Shown: piece by piece, positions 43,629-53,382 of the stretch | How positions within the stretch are numbered: position 1 is the stretch's first letter | Layout: the number at the start of each line of letters is the position of its first letter | Assembly (NCBI RefSeq): GCF_007164725.1 | Contig: NZ_AP019697.1 | Location: 471,001-535,000 of the forward strand | Direction of reading: 5' to 3' | Source: Dialister hominis | GTDB taxonomy: Bacteria > Bacillota > Negativicutes > Veillonellales > Dialisteraceae | DNA length: 64,000 bases | Translations under genes and position numbers: made by a program | The notes under the pieces: model-generated | Database searches by the model: none | What the model saw: only the letters and a program-made list of their open reading frames with translations | What the model was told of the DNA's origin: nothing

Positions 43629-44624
43629 ATGGATAAACCAGTCATAGGTACTGTCAAGCTTGACGGCTGGGCCGTACTGGCTCCGATGGCGGGCGTCAGC
43701 GATCTGGCGTACCGTGTCATAGCAAGGCGCTTCGGCGCATCCATGACTACAGCGGAAATGGTCAGCGCCAAGGGGCTGTATTATAAAAACGGAAAGACAG
43801 AAGACATGCTGAAGATCGATCCGGATGAACATCCGGTAGCTCTCCAGCTTTTCGGAAGCGATCCTGAAATCATGGCGCTTGGGGCGCGCGAGATGGCAAA
43901 GGCGGGTCCTGATATCATCGATATCAATATGGGCTGCCCGATGCAGAAGGTCGTTAAGAACGGCGACGGATCGGCGCTCATGAAGAATATTCCGCTGGCT
44001 GCTTCCATCGTAAAGGCCATGGCGGGCGCCGTGGATATCCCGATCACGGTCAAGATGCGTCTTGGCTGGACAAGGGATACGGAAAACTGCGTGGAACTTG
44101 CCAGGGCTGTCGAAGAGGCAGGGGCAGCAGCCATTACTGTCCATGGACGCACAAGGGAAGATTTCTATACAGGAAAGGCGGACTGGAAGAAGATTGCCGA
44201 AGTCGTCAAGGCGGTTAAGATTCCGGTCATTGGAAACGGGGACGTCGTTGACGGCCCATCGGCTAAAGCGCTTCTGGAAGAAACAGGATGCGCCGCGGTT
44301 GCCATCGGCCGTGCTGCCTGGGGAAATCCCTGGGTGTTCAAGGAAGTGAATGCATACCTTGAAAATGGCGATATTATCGATCCGCCGTCCTGGGAGGAAC
44401 GCCTTGCCATGGCAAGGGAGCATCTTCACGGCCTTGTCATTGAGAAGGGCGAAAATGCAGCCGTCCGCGAAATGCGCGCGCATGCAAGCCGCTATTTCCA
44501 CGGACTTCCTGAAGCCGCTGCCCTTCGCCGCGAAATCATGAAGGCGCTCACCGAGAAGGAATTCAATGAGACGATCGACAGGTATGAAGAAGAAAAGCAT
44601 CTGACCGAGCCGTCAAAAATCTGA
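43629..44624 (+). CDS. dusB: tRNA-dihydrouridine synthase B-type
   Basis: 331 residues from the ATG at 43629 (GGGAGGG upstream). FMN-binding start VLAPMAGVSDLAYRVI, catalytic Cys in DINMGCPMQKV, and KVVKNGDGSALM, TVHGRTREDFYTGKADW and GNGDVVDGPSA follow in order. The enzyme reduces uridine in the tRNA D-loop with FMN and NADPH. It is a single gene between the peptidase and the purine leader. Confidence 0.95.
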   Translation: MDKPVIGTVKLDGWAVLAPMAGVSDLAYRVIARRFGASMTTAEMVSAKGLYYKNGKTEDMLKIDPDEHPVALQLFGSDPEIMALGAREMAKAGPDIIDINMGCPMQKVVKNGDGSALMKNIPLAASIVKAMAGAVDIPITVKMRLGWTRDTENCVELARAVEEAGAAAITVHGRTREDFYTGKADWKKIAEVVKAVKIPVIGNGDVVDGPSAKALLEETGCAAVAIGRAAWGNPWVFKEVNAYLENGDIIDPPSWEERLAMAREHLHGLVIEKGENAAVREMRAHASRYFHGLPEAAALRREIMKALTEKEFNETIDRYEEEKHLTEPSKI

Positions 44625-44755
44625 TTCTTTCCGAACTCTCTCATGGAAATGAATGCATGACGAGAGAATCATTAGGAAAAATAAAGAATTGGTAAGATAT
44701 GCATTATAATCATGTTGTCTTGCCATATATGGTACCTTTTTACAGTCAATTTTTA

Positions 44756-44784
44756 TTGACAAGGTAAAAGGGAAATATTAGAAT
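44756..44784 (+). promoter_or_regulatory. Promoter of the purE operon
   Basis: TTGACA (44756-44761), 17-base spacer, TAGAAT (44779-44784). Confidence 0.85.
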
Positions 44785-44790
44785 GATTAA

Positions 44791-45044
44791 AGAACGCGAG
44801 TAATAGAGCGTGGTGATCGTCGAAGCTTGTGCAGGTTTGTGCGCGCAGGCTTTTTTATCTCACTACGGAGAGGAGAAAAGATGTCCATTGAAATGGTCCT
44901 GTTTTCCGAAGGCATCCGGGCGTATGAAATCGTATCCCGAATGACCTGTTCTGTTGCCGTGTGTTTCTTCAGGTCTTGTAAACCACTCCTCTTACGGGGG
45001 TCTGTGTCTTTGGCATAGTGTACCCCTAAAGAGGAGATTTTTTG
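44791..45044 (+). promoter_or_regulatory. purE leader with two terminators and a possible antiterminator
   Basis: Terminator 1: GCTTGTGC / GCGCAGGC (44825-44832 with 44843-44850, two wobbles) then six Ts. Terminator 2: CTCCTCTT plus GGGGT pairing with ACCCC plus AAGAGGAG (44986-45036) then six Ts. AGAGGAG at 44869-44875 can pair with CTCCTCT at 44986-44992 and so compete with terminator 2. The same AGAGGAG is the ribosome binding site of a 45-codon frame (44881-45018) that ends inside terminator 2. The aptamer or protein sensed is unknown; it does not match a guanine riboswitch. Confidence 0.65.
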
Positions 45045-45080
45045 TTATACGGCTAAGCCGTAAAGAGGGAGGATATTACA

Positions 45081-45572
45081 ATGCATGTAGGAATCGTTAT
45101 GGGCAGTGACTCCGACCTGCCGGCCATGAAAAAAGCATTTGAAATCCTGGACGGATTCGGCGTTACATATGACGTTGCCATTGCTTCCGCTCACCGCACG
45201 CCAAAGAAACTGGCTGAATTTGTTGCGGCAGAAGAAGAAAAAGGCGCAGGCGCATTCATTGCCGGCGCTGGCATGGCAGCAGCCCTTCCGGGTGTGGTAG
45301 CCAGCCTGACTTTAAGACCAGTCATCGGCGTACCGCTCTCCGGCGCAAAGCTCGACGGTATGGATGCGCTCTTCTCCATTGTGCAGATGCCATCCGGAAT
45401 CCCGGTAGCTACCGTTGCCATTGACGGCACGAAGAATGCAGCCTTCCTCGCTATTGAAATCGGAGCTGTCTCCGATCGTGAATTGTACAGAAAGTACAAG
45501 GAATACCGCGAAGAAGCCGCTGCTGAAATTTACAGAAAAGATGAAAAACTGCAGAAGGAATTGGGCCGTTAA
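45081..45572 (+). CDS. purE: 5-(carboxyamino)imidazole ribonucleotide mutase
   Basis: 163 residues. GIVMGSDSDLPAMKKA at the N-terminus, IASAHRTPKK (catalytic His) and AGAGMAAALPGVVAS are the PurE signatures. It moves the carboxyl group of N5-CAIR to give CAIR. No purK follows, so this organism either has purK elsewhere or uses a direct AIR carboxylase form; class cannot be decided by eye. First gene of the operon after the double-terminator leader; GGGAGG precedes the ATG. Confidence 0.96.
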   Translation: MHVGIVMGSDSDLPAMKKAFEILDGFGVTYDVAIASAHRTPKKLAEFVAAEEEKGAGAFIAGAGMAAALPGVVASLTLRPVIGVPLSGAKLDGMDALFSIVQMPSGIPVATVAIDGTKNAAFLAIEIGAVSDRELYRKYKEYREEAAAEIYRKDEKLQKELGR

Positions 45573-45598
45573 TGAAGGCCTCCAAAGGAGAAAACGAA

Positions 45599-46462
45599 AT
45601 GAAAGAATACAAACCATTCAAATCCGGCAAGGTACGTGAACTCTATGATCTGGGCGACAGCCTCGTTATGGTCTGCACTGACCGCGTTTCCGCTTTCGAC
45701 AACATTCTGAAAGACCCGATCCCGCAGAAGGGCGTCGTTCTGAACCGCATGTCTGAATTCTGGTTCGATTTCACAAAGGACATCGTTCCGAACCACATGA
45801 TTTCCATCGACACAAAGGATATGCCGGAATTCTTCCAGACTGAAGAATTTGAAGGCCGTTCCATGAAGACACAGAAGCTCGACATGATCCCGGTAGAATG
45901 CATCGTCCGCGGATACATCACAGGTTCCGGCTGGGAAGGATACCAGAAAGACGGCAAAGTCTGCGGCATCACTCTTCCGGAAGGCCTGAAGGAATGCCAG
46001 AAGCTTCCGCAGCCGATCTTCACCCCGTCCACCAAGGCTCCTGTCGGTGAACATGACCAGAACATTTCCATGGAAGAAGGCGTGGAATGGGTCGAAAAGT
46101 TCTTCCCGGGCAAGGGCAAAGAATACATGGAAAAACTGTCTGAACTGACACTCGCGCTTTACAACAAGTGCGCTGACTATGCTCTCGAAAGAGGCATCAT
46201 CATCGCTGATACCAAATTCGAATTCGGCCTCGACAAGGAAGGAAACATTGTCCTGGGCGACGAAATGCTGACACCAGACAACTCCCGCTTCTGGCCGGCA
46301 AAGGGCTATGAAGCAGGCCACGGCCAGCCGTCCTTCGACAAGCAGTTCCTGAGAGACTACCTCAAGGCTCATCCTGGAGATACCGTTCCGCAGGAAATCA
46401 TCGACAAGACGATTGCCATTTACAAAGAAGCATATGAACTTCTGACCGGCATCAAGTTCTAA
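45599..46462 (+). CDS. purC: Phosphoribosylaminoimidazole-succinocarboxamide synthase
   Basis: 287 residues from the ATG at 45599 (AAAGGAG upstream), 26 bases after purE. SAICAR synthase motifs: SGKVRELYDLGDSLVMVCTD at the N-terminus, VECIVRGYITGSGWEGY in the middle, and ADTKFEFGLD with GDEMLTPDNSRFW. Ligates aspartate to CAIR with ATP. It is the longer bacterial/yeast type rather than the short 240-residue one. Confidence 0.97.
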   Translation: MKEYKPFKSGKVRELYDLGDSLVMVCTDRVSAFDNILKDPIPQKGVVLNRMSEFWFDFTKDIVPNHMISIDTKDMPEFFQTEEFEGRSMKTQKLDMIPVECIVRGYITGSGWEGYQKDGKVCGITLPEGLKECQKLPQPIFTPSTKAPVGEHDQNISMEEGVEWVEKFFPGKGKEYMEKLSELTLALYNKCADYALERGIIIADTKFEFGLDKEGNIVLGDEMLTPDNSRFWPAKGYEAGHGQPSFDKQFLRDYLKAHPGDTVPQEIIDKTIAIYKEAYELLTGIKF

Positions 46463-46478
46463 GATCGTATTCACAGAG

Positions 46479-46532
46479 TGCGGGAAAGGCTTTCCTTCCG
46501 CCCGGGAGCGGGGAGGAAAGCCGCCGCATTTT
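46479..46532 (+). terminator. Strong hairpin between purC and purF
   Basis: GGCTTTCCT / AGGAAAGCC perfect 9-bp stem (46488-46496 with 46514-46522), extended by TGCGG/CCGCA, then TTTTAT. A second small hairpin CCCGC/GCGGG follows at 46538-46551. Perhaps a partial terminator or an mRNA-stability element within the operon. Confidence 0.5.
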
Positions 46533-46617
46533 ATATCCCGCTCTGGCGGGTGCTCCCCAGAAAAAATGGGAGGGATTATCCCTCCTGCTGTTTACAGAAA
46601 GTCAGGAGAATTCCGGA

Positions 46618-48039
46618 ATGTATAAAAGTATTGATATCTATGATGACAAGCCCCATGAAGAATGCGGGGTATTTGGCATTTTTGACCGTGAATTGTCTGC
46701 TGCAGCCGAGACCTATTACGGGATTTTCGCACTCCAGCACCGCGGCCAGGAAAGCGCCGGCATCACAGTGTCTGACGGAAAGGTTATGGAGACTTTCCGC
46801 GGTATGGGACTCGTTACCGAAGTTTTCCGCCATTTACCTGAAAAGGACGGGCATATCGGTATTGGACACGTACGTTATTCCACCACAGGCTCTTCGATTC
46901 CAGCCAACGTACAGCCGCTGCAGGCTGACAGCATAGACGGATCGATGGCGCTGGCACATAACGGCAACTTGGTCAACACGAAGAACCTTCGCAGAAGACT
47001 GCTTCTGGAAGGCTCCACGTTCCAGACTTCCATGGATACCGAAGTCATTATCAAGCTTCTGGCAAGAAGCAGAAGAAAAACAGAAGAAGAAAAGTTCATT
47101 GAACTGATGGATGAAATCCATGGCGCATATGCCATCGTAGCATGCACGAATGATGCACTCTACGGCTGCCGCGATCCTTTCGGCTACCGCCCGCTCGTAC
47201 TGGGCAGGACGGAAAAGGGCTGGGTGCTGGCTTCTGAAACACCGGCTCTCGATGCCATTGATGCAAAATTCGTCAGGGACATCCTTCCGGGCGAAATTGT
47301 TTCCATCGATGACAACGGTGTCCGTTCCACCATGTACTGCCCGGTGGAAAATCACCGTCACGGAATCTGCTCCTTCGAATATATTTACTTCGCCCGTCCG
47401 GATTCCATCATGAACGGACAGGGCATTTATCAGGCCCGCCTCAACATGGGCAAAAAGCTCTGGGAAGAAACCCATTTCGACGGAGACGTCGTCATGAGCG
47501 TGCCGGATTCCGGCAACGTGGCAGCTCTGGGATATGCCCAGGCTTCCGGCATTCCTTTCGTGGAAGGCCTTCTCAAGAACAAGTACATGGGACGCACCTT
47601 CATCCAGCCGGGACAGAAGCAGCGTGAAAGAGCCGTCCGCATGAAGCTGAACCCGATCCGCATGAATGTCGAAGGAAAGAGAATCATCCTCGTCGATGAC
47701 TCCATCGTCCGCGGCACGACAAGTGGCATCATCATCAACCTTCTGAGAAACGCAGGCGCCAAGGAAATCAAACTCTGCATCAGCTCGCCGCCAGTCAGAT
47801 ATCCATGCTTCTTCGGCATTGATACCGCTGAAAGAAAGCAGCTGATCGCCGCTAAGTATCCAACAGAGGAAATTTGCAAGATGATCGGCGCCGATGCGCT
47901 CCATTACCTCTCGCAGGAAGGCCTCGCTGAATCGATTTCCGAACTGAAGAAGACGGATATGTGCTTTGCCTGCTTTGACGGCATTTATCCGGAACCCGTA
48001 CCGAACAACGGTCTGGGCGGCATGGAAGAGGAAGAATAG
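46618..48039 (+). CDS. purF: Amidophosphoribosyltransferase
   Basis: 473 residues. A 15-residue propeptide precedes the N-terminal nucleophile Cys16 (HEECGVFGIF). Glutaminase motifs LQHRGQESAGI and IGHVRYSTTG, then the PRPP-binding loop ILVDDSIVRGTTSG in the phosphoribosyltransferase domain. Catalyses the first step of purine synthesis. Cysteines in the C-terminal part (MCFACFDG) fit the iron-sulfur B. subtilis-type enzyme. CAGGAG precedes the ATG at 46618. Confidence 0.97.
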   Translation: MYKSIDIYDDKPHEECGVFGIFDRELSAAAETYYGIFALQHRGQESAGITVSDGKVMETFRGMGLVTEVFRHLPEKDGHIGIGHVRYSTTGSSIPANVQPLQADSIDGSMALAHNGNLVNTKNLRRRLLLEGSTFQTSMDTEVIIKLLARSRRKTEEEKFIELMDEIHGAYAIVACTNDALYGCRDPFGYRPLVLGRTEKGWVLASETPALDAIDAKFVRDILPGEIVSIDDNGVRSTMYCPVENHRHGICSFEYIYFARPDSIMNGQGIYQARLNMGKKLWEETHFDGDVVMSVPDSGNVAALGYAQASGIPFVEGLLKNKYMGRTFIQPGQKQRERAVRMKLNPIRMNVEGKRIILVDDSIVRGTTSGIIINLLRNAGAKEIKLCISSPPVRYPCFFGIDTAERKQLIAAKYPTEEICKMIGADALHYLSQEGLAESISELKKTDMCFACFDGIYPEPVPNNGLGGMEEEE

Positions 48040-48058
48040 GACAAGGGTGAATAGGGAC

Positions 48059-49117
48059 ATGACTGAAAAGAAAAAAGGCCTGACTTACGCGGAAGCCGGC
48101 GTTGATATCGATGCTGGCGAAAGAGAAGTGGAACTGATCAAGGAATCAGTCCAGGCAACATACACCAGAGGCGTTCTGGGAGATCTGGGAGGCTTTGGCG
48201 GCCTTTTCCGCCTGAAGGATGAACTGACAGATGATCCGGTTCTCGTATCCGGCACTGACGGCGTAGGCACAAAGCTGCGCCTTGCCATTGAAATGGGCAT
48301 CCATGATACCATCGGCCAGGACTGCGTTGCCATGAGCGTCAATGACGTCCTCGTACAGGGCGCAAGACCGCTCTTCTTCCTGGACTACATTGCTACCGGA
48401 AAGCTCGAACCAGAACTGATGGCTGAAATCGTCAAAGGCGTTGCCAATGCCTGCATCGAATCCGGCTGCGCACTCCTCGGCGGCGAAACCGCTGAAATGG
48501 CAGGTTTCTATGCCAAAGGCGATTACGATGTAGCTGGCTTTGCTGTCGGCATCGTTGACAAGAAAGACCTCATCACAGGCGAAACAATCGCTCCTGGCGA
48601 TGTCATTCTCGGACTTCCGTCCACCGGTGTCCATTCCAATGGATACTCCCTCGTACGCCGCATCATCGAGGACAACAACCTGTCCCTGAAGGAAACGTAT
48701 GAAGGCTTCGATAAGCCTCTTGGCGAAGTCCTCCTCACACCGACCCGCCTCTATCCGAGACCGGTCCTGCCGGTACTGAAGGGCGCTGACGTCAAAGGTC
48801 TCGTCCATATCACTGGCGGCGGCTTCTACGACAACATCCCGAGAGTCCTTCCAAAGGGCACCCGCGCTGTACTGAATGCCGATCTCTGGCCGATGCTTCC
48901 TGTATTCCCGTTCCTGATGAATCTGGGAGGCGTCGATCCACATGAAATGTACCGTACATACAACTGCGGTCTTGGCATGCTCCTGATTCTCACCCGCGAG
49001 GAAGCAGAAAAGGCAAAGGAAATCCTCGCTTCCATCAATGAACCGGTTTACGAAGTCGGCGAAATTACTGAAGGCAGCCAGGACGTCATTGTGACGGGCG
49101 GCTTGTTTAATAAATAA
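48059..49117 (+). CDS. purM: Phosphoribosylformylglycinamidine cyclo-ligase
   Basis: 352 residues from the ATG at 48059, 19 bases after purF. Motifs LTYAEAGVDIDAGEREVE, LVSGTDGVGTKLRLA and ALLGGETAEMAGFY are diagnostic of AIR synthetase; HITGGGFYDNIPRVLP follows. Closes the imidazole ring of FGAM with ATP. Ends the purECFM unit; an intrinsic terminator follows. Confidence 0.97.
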   Translation: MTEKKKGLTYAEAGVDIDAGEREVELIKESVQATYTRGVLGDLGGFGGLFRLKDELTDDPVLVSGTDGVGTKLRLAIEMGIHDTIGQDCVAMSVNDVLVQGARPLFFLDYIATGKLEPELMAEIVKGVANACIESGCALLGGETAEMAGFYAKGDYDVAGFAVGIVDKKDLITGETIAPGDVILGLPSTGVHSNGYSLVRRIIEDNNLSLKETYEGFDKPLGEVLLTPTRLYPRPVLPVLKGADVKGLVHITGGGFYDNIPRVLPKGTRAVLNADLWPMLPVFPFLMNLGGVDPHEMYRTYNCGLGMLLILTREEAEKAKEILASINEPVYEVGEITEGSQDVIVTGGLFNK

Positions 49118-49131
49118 TTGCCTTAAATGAT

Positions 49132-49160
49132 AGCCGGACTTCTGAGCGGAGTCTGGCTTT
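49132..49160 (+). terminator. Terminator after purM
   Basis: AGCCGGACT / AGTCTGGCT stem (one G-T) with an 8-base loop and TTTTC. It ends the first purine transcription unit. Confidence 0.8.
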
Positions 49161-49357
49161 TCATTAAAAACCATCTGAAAATATGAGCTGCCCGCGCGGA
49201 AGAAAGGCAGCCGAACTTGAAAATTTGTGCCAGAATTTCCTGAAATGATTATATATCCAGGGGAATACGATTCTTACCCCGATTTCGATATAATAAAAAT
49301 ACCTGGTTTTAGGAAAGGGCATGGCCCAAGGCAGATAAGAAGAAAAGGAGATATATT

Positions 49358-50071
49358 ATGGCACAATTAGATGCACAGTCCATCATCAATTTCATAGGCA
49401 GCGCTCCTAAGAAAACATTTGTCAAAGTATATGTAAAAGGAAAAAACCTTGACTCCCTGACATATCCGGAGGGAGTGGATGCCTTTGTAGAAAGCAGGAC
49501 AGGAATCCTCTTTGGCGACTGGAAAGAAGTAAAGCCGTTTTTGGATGAGCATGCAAAAGATTTTGACGCAGTCAGAATTGAAAATGAAGCTAGAAATTCT
49601 GCTGTTCCGCTTCTGGATACAAAGAACATCAATGCACGCATTGAACCAGGCGCTGTCATCCGCGATCAGGTACTGATCGGAAACAATGCCGTCATCATGA
49701 TGGGAGCTATCATCAACATCGGAGCTGAAATCGGAGAAGGCACCATGATTGATATGGGAGCTATCCTCGGCGGACGCGCTATTGTCGGCAAGCATTGCCA
49801 TATCGGTGCAGGCACTGTACTGGCAGGCGTTGTTGAACCGGCATCTGCTGAACCGGTACGTGTCGACGACGATGTCCTGATCGGAGCCAATGCTGTTGTT
49901 ATCGAAGGCGTTCACATCGGTGAAGGCGCAGTCGTTGCCGCAGGAGCCATCGTCATTCATGATGTCGCTCCGCATACCGTAGTAGCAGGATCTCCTGCCC
50001 GCTATATCAAGGACGTAGACGCAAAGACCACATCAAAAACCGGTCTGGAAGAAGAATTGAGGAATCTGTAA
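49358..50071 (+). CDS. dapH: Tetrahydrodipicolinate N-acetyltransferase
   Basis: 237 residues. N-terminal helical domain specific to DapH ([17 protein letters not shown]), then left-handed parallel beta-helix hexapeptide repeats ([35 protein letters not shown]). It acetylates tetrahydrodipicolinate in the acetylase branch of lysine/DAP synthesis used by Bacillus and relatives. A TATAAT at 49289-49294 marks a possible separate promoter; AAAAGGAG precedes the ATG. Its stop overlaps the next start by one base. Confidence 0.96.
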   Translation: MAQLDAQSIINFIGSAPKKTFVKVYVKGKNLDSLTYPEGVDAFVESRTGILFGDWKEVKPFLDEHAKDFDAVRIENEARNSAVPLLDTKNINARIEPGAVIRDQVLIGNNAVIMMGAIINIGAEIGEGTMIDMGAILGGRAIVGKHCHIGAGTVLAGVVEPASAEPVRVDDDVLIGANAVVIEGVHIGEGAVVAAGAIVIHDVAPHTVVAGSPARYIKDVDAKTTSKTGLEEELRNL

Positions 50072-51222
50072 TGCTCAAAGAGGACGATCTGATCACGATC
50101 CGTCGTCATCTGCACCAGATACCGGAAGTCGCACTGGAAGAAGTGGAAACACATGCATTCCTCATGCAGGTGATCGGCATGATGGACCAGAAGTTTTTGA
50201 AAATCCTGGAGCCGAAAGAGCTTCCGACTGCGATACTGGTAAGAGTGCAGGGATCCGACCCGTCCCGGACAATCGGGTACAGGACGGATATCGACGGACT
50301 TCCTGTTGATGAAAAAACAGGACTTCCGTACGCATCGCAGCATCCGGGAAAAATGCATGCCTGCGGCCATGATATGCATATGACAGTCGCACTTGGCGTA
50401 TTGGATTATTTTGCAAGCCACCAGCCGAAGGACAATCTGGTATTTTTCTTCCAGCCTGCCGAAGAAAGCGAAGCAGGCGGAAAGCGTGCCTACGAACTCG
50501 GCCTCTTCGAAGGAGAATGGCGTCCGGATGAATTTTACGGACTCCATGTAAACCCGAAAATGCAGACAGGGGTTATCGGATGCCGTATGGGAACACTCTT
50601 TGCCGGCACGACTGAAGTCAATATCGATGTGATCGGCAAGGGCGGCCATGCTGCATTCCCGCAGGATGCAAAGGATGCCGTCGTGGCTGCCAGCGCCCTT
50701 GTCATGCAAGTGCAGACAATCATTTCCCGCTCGATCAATCCGATAGAATCTGGGGTCATTACCCTTGGAAAATTCGAGGCAGGCACGATCAGGAATGTCA
50801 TTGCCGATCATGCGCGCCTTGAAGGAACGATACGCGGCCTGACACAGGTGATGATCGAAAAGATCAAGGAACGTGTTCAGGAAATCTGCGAAGGAATTGA
50901 GAGAAGCTTTGAAGTGGAAGTCAGGCTGGGACTCAATCAGGGCGGATATTTCCCTGTTGAGAATGATCCTGTGCTGACAAAGCGCTTCATCAGATTCATG
51001 CAGGAAAATCCTGATGTAGTCTATGAGGAAGTGCCGCCTGCCATGACAGGAGAGGACTTCGGTTATCTTCTGCATCAGTTTCCGGGAACCATGTTCTGGC
51101 TGGGCGTTGATGGCGGAGCCCAGCTCCATGAATCTTCCATGAGCCCTAAGGAAGGGGCTATCCAAAAGGGGATAACAGCCATTACTGAATTCTTAGAATA
51201 CCGCATGATTACAGAAGAGTAA
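50071..51222 (+). CDS. dapL: N-acetyldiaminopimelate deacetylase (YkuR-type, M20)
   Basis: 383 residues, M20D amidohydrolase. Metal site residues in ACGHDMHMTVALG, YRTDIDGLPVDE, QPAEESEAGG and the C-terminal PAMTGEDFGYLL. Between dapH and patA it must be the deacetylase releasing LL-DAP; B. subtilis names it ykuR or dapL (this dapL is not the LL-DAP aminotransferase of the same name). Starts at the last base of dapH. Confidence 0.93.
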   Translation: MLKEDDLITIRRHLHQIPEVALEEVETHAFLMQVIGMMDQKFLKILEPKELPTAILVRVQGSDPSRTIGYRTDIDGLPVDEKTGLPYASQHPGKMHACGHDMHMTVALGVLDYFASHQPKDNLVFFFQPAEESEAGGKRAYELGLFEGEWRPDEFYGLHVNPKMQTGVIGCRMGTLFAGTTEVNIDVIGKGGHAAFPQDAKDAVVAASALVMQVQTIISRSINPIESGVITLGKFEAGTIRNVIADHARLEGTIRGLTQVMIEKIKERVQEICEGIERSFEVEVRLGLNQGGYFPVENDPVLTKRFIRFMQENPDVVYEEVPPAMTGEDFGYLLHQFPGTMFWLGVDGGAQLHESSMSPKEGAIQKGITAITEFLEYRMITEE

Positions 51223-51294
51223 TTTTATAATAGAACTGAATTTGTCCTCCAGAGAGACATGATCCCGATGGACAGGAAACAGGAGGTAGATTGT

Positions 51295-52476
51295 ATGCCA
51301 TCAGTTATTTCAGAATTAAGCGGGATGATTAATCAGAAGCTGACAGAGGTACCGCCGTCAGCGATTCGTGCATTTGACAATGAAATTTCATCTGTCCCGG
51401 GAATTATCAAATTAACATTGGGCGAACCGGATTTTGCTGTGCCTGACCACGTCAAAATGGCTGCGGTCAAGAGCATTGCAGAAGACGATTCCCATTACTC
51501 CCAGTCAGCCGGAAAGATTGAACTTAGGGAAGCCATCGCAGCGTATCTGAAACGCACAAGAAATGTCGACTATGATCCGGCTTCCGAAATCGTAGTTGCT
51601 GTCGGGGCAACAGAAGCACTGGCTGCCTGCACATTTGCTCTCCTGAATCCGGGAGACAAGGTCCTTGTGCCGACACCGGTTTTCCCTCTGTACTTCCCGC
51701 TCATTTCCCTTACAGGAGCAGAGGTCGTCATGATCAATACGGCTCCGGAGGGTTTTGTACTGACTCCGGAACGTCTGAAAAAGGTGCTTGAAGAGGAAGG
51801 AAGCAGCGTCAAGGCTATCCTCCTCAATTATCCGTCGAACCCGACAGGACGTTCCTATTCGGCCAAGCTGCTCGATGAACTGGCTGAAATCCTGAAAGAA
51901 CATCATCTGCTGGTTCTGGCGGATGAAATCTACTCCGAACTGACTTATGATGCGGAGCATTCATCCCTGGCAACCCGTCTTCCGGGACAGACTTTGCTGA
52001 TTTCTGGCTTGTCCAAGTCCCATGCCATGACCGGGTATCGTTTAGGATACGTGGCCGGACCTTCCCAGCTAATCGGTGCAGTCACAAAGATGCATGCATT
52101 TATGGTGACCTGCATCAATGACTCCGCACAGGCTGCTGCTGTTGAAGCGTTGAATCATGGAGATAACGATCCGGTTGTCTTCAGGGAAGCATACAGGCAC
52201 CGCAGAGATTATATGGTGGGCCGCATGCGCAAGATGGGATTTGAAATGGCAGTGCCGGAGGGCGCATTCTATGTATTTGCCAAGATCCCGAAGGAATTCG
52301 GAACAGACGACTTTGCTTTTGCATTAAGACTGGCCAAGGAAGGCAGGCTGGGAATTATCCCGGGATCCGTCTTTGGAAGCGGCGGCGAAGGATACGTAAG
52401 AATTTCCTATGCGGCATCCGATGAGAAAATCGAAGAGGCAATGAACCGTCTCGAAGAGTTTGTCAGCCATATCTGA
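51295..52476 (+). CDS. patA: N-acetyl-LL-diaminopimelate aminotransferase (class I, PatA-type)
   Basis: 393 residues from the ATG at 51295 (ACAGGAGG upstream). Class I PLP aminotransferase: GEPDFAVPDHV, NYPSNPTGRSYS, LADEIYSEL and the PLP lysine in SGLSKSHAMTGYRLGY. Position after dapH and dapL identifies it as the acetyl-DAP aminotransferase. It completes a three-gene operon set inside the purine cluster. Confidence 0.92.
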   Translation: MPSVISELSGMINQKLTEVPPSAIRAFDNEISSVPGIIKLTLGEPDFAVPDHVKMAAVKSIAEDDSHYSQSAGKIELREAIAAYLKRTRNVDYDPASEIVVAVGATEALAACTFALLNPGDKVLVPTPVFPLYFPLISLTGAEVVMINTAPEGFVLTPERLKKVLEEEGSSVKAILLNYPSNPTGRSYSAKLLDELAEILKEHHLLVLADEIYSELTYDAEHSSLATRLPGQTLLISGLSKSHAMTGYRLGYVAGPSQLIGAVTKMHAFMVTCINDSAQAAAVEALNHGDNDPVVFREAYRHRRDYMVGRMRKMGFEMAVPEGAFYVFAKIPKEFGTDDFAFALRLAKEGRLGIIPGSVFGSGGEGYVRISYAASDEKIEEAMNRLEEFVSHI

Positions 52477-52684
52477 AATCAGGCGGGGAGGCGCAGAGCG
52501 CCGCTCCAGGTATCGTCCCGTATCAGATAAATGCTATAATCAGTTGGATTTCCATAGGAAAGGCAACCGTAAAATCAGGCAAAATTTCCTGCCTTCGGAT
52601 GGAATGCTGCCAGCTTGTCAGACCAGTCTTTGTTGAAAACAGAGAACTGGCAGACAGGAACTATTTACTTTGAGGATTTCGTGT

Positions 52685-53305
52685 ATGAACAAAAAGAGAA
52701 TTGTAATATTTGCATCAGGCCGCGGCTCAAACGCCGAAGCCATCCATGAAGCCTGCGAAAACGGGACAGTCAACGGAGAGGTCGTTGGCGTCATCTGTGA
52801 TCACGCAGGAGCGCAGGTCCTTGAAAGAGCCAGGCGCTGGAATGTACCCTCCACGGTCATCGAATTAAAATCCTTCGAGAACAAGGCAGCTTTCAATGAT
52901 GCCCTCCTCGAAGCAGCTGTATCATATAAGCCCGATCTCATCTGCCTTGCCGGCTACATGAGAATCTGCGGAGAAAATCTGATTCATGCATTCCCGAACC
53001 GGATCATCAACATCCATCCGGCTCTGCTTCCGAGCTTCCGCGGGCTTCATGCCCAGAGACAGGCCATTGAAGCCGGCGTCAAAGTCGCAGGCTGCACGGT
53101 CCACTTCGTCGGAACGGGCCTTGATGACGGCCCGATCATCACGCAGACTGCAGTTCCCGTCTATGATGATGATACGGAAGACACGCTGTCCGCCCGCATC
53201 CTGGAACAGGAACATCCTTCCTACGTCCGCGCTGTCGCTGCTTACTGCAGGGATGAGCTTACGATTGAAGGGCACCATGTTTCCGGCATGCACGGCCACC
53301 ATTAA
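52685..53305 (+). CDS. purN: Phosphoribosylglycinamide formyltransferase, folate-dependent
   Basis: 206 residues from the ATG at 52685. Motifs IFASGRGSNAEAI, and the catalytic region NIHPALLPSFRGLHAQ, then VHFVGTGLDDGPII. Transfers formyl from 10-formyl-THF to GAR. A TATAAT at 52535-52540 in the 208-base gap after patA suggests a new promoter for purN-purH-purD. The ATG five codons upstream (52670) lacks a binding site. Confidence 0.95.
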   Translation: MNKKRIVIFASGRGSNAEAIHEACENGTVNGEVVGVICDHAGAQVLERARRWNVPSTVIELKSFENKAAFNDALLEAAVSYKPDLICLAGYMRICGENLIHAFPNRIINIHPALLPSFRGLHAQRQAIEAGVKVAGCTVHFVGTGLDDGPIITQTAVPVYDDDTEDTLSARILEQEHPSYVRAVAAYCRDELTIEGHHVSGMHGHH

Positions 53306-53382
53306 TTCAGACTGAATATCTGATGATTTCAGATTCACATAGTATCGCCCGGAAACGGGCCGTTCACAAAGGAGGAGTTATA

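Noticed and set aside
44857..45044. Guanine/adenine riboswitch before purE
   Set aside because: The conserved purine-aptamer core sequences are absent; only terminators and the competing pairing are supported.
49118..49357. Lysine riboswitch before dapH
   Set aside because: None of the conserved L-box segments are present; only a terminator and a TATAAT are seen.
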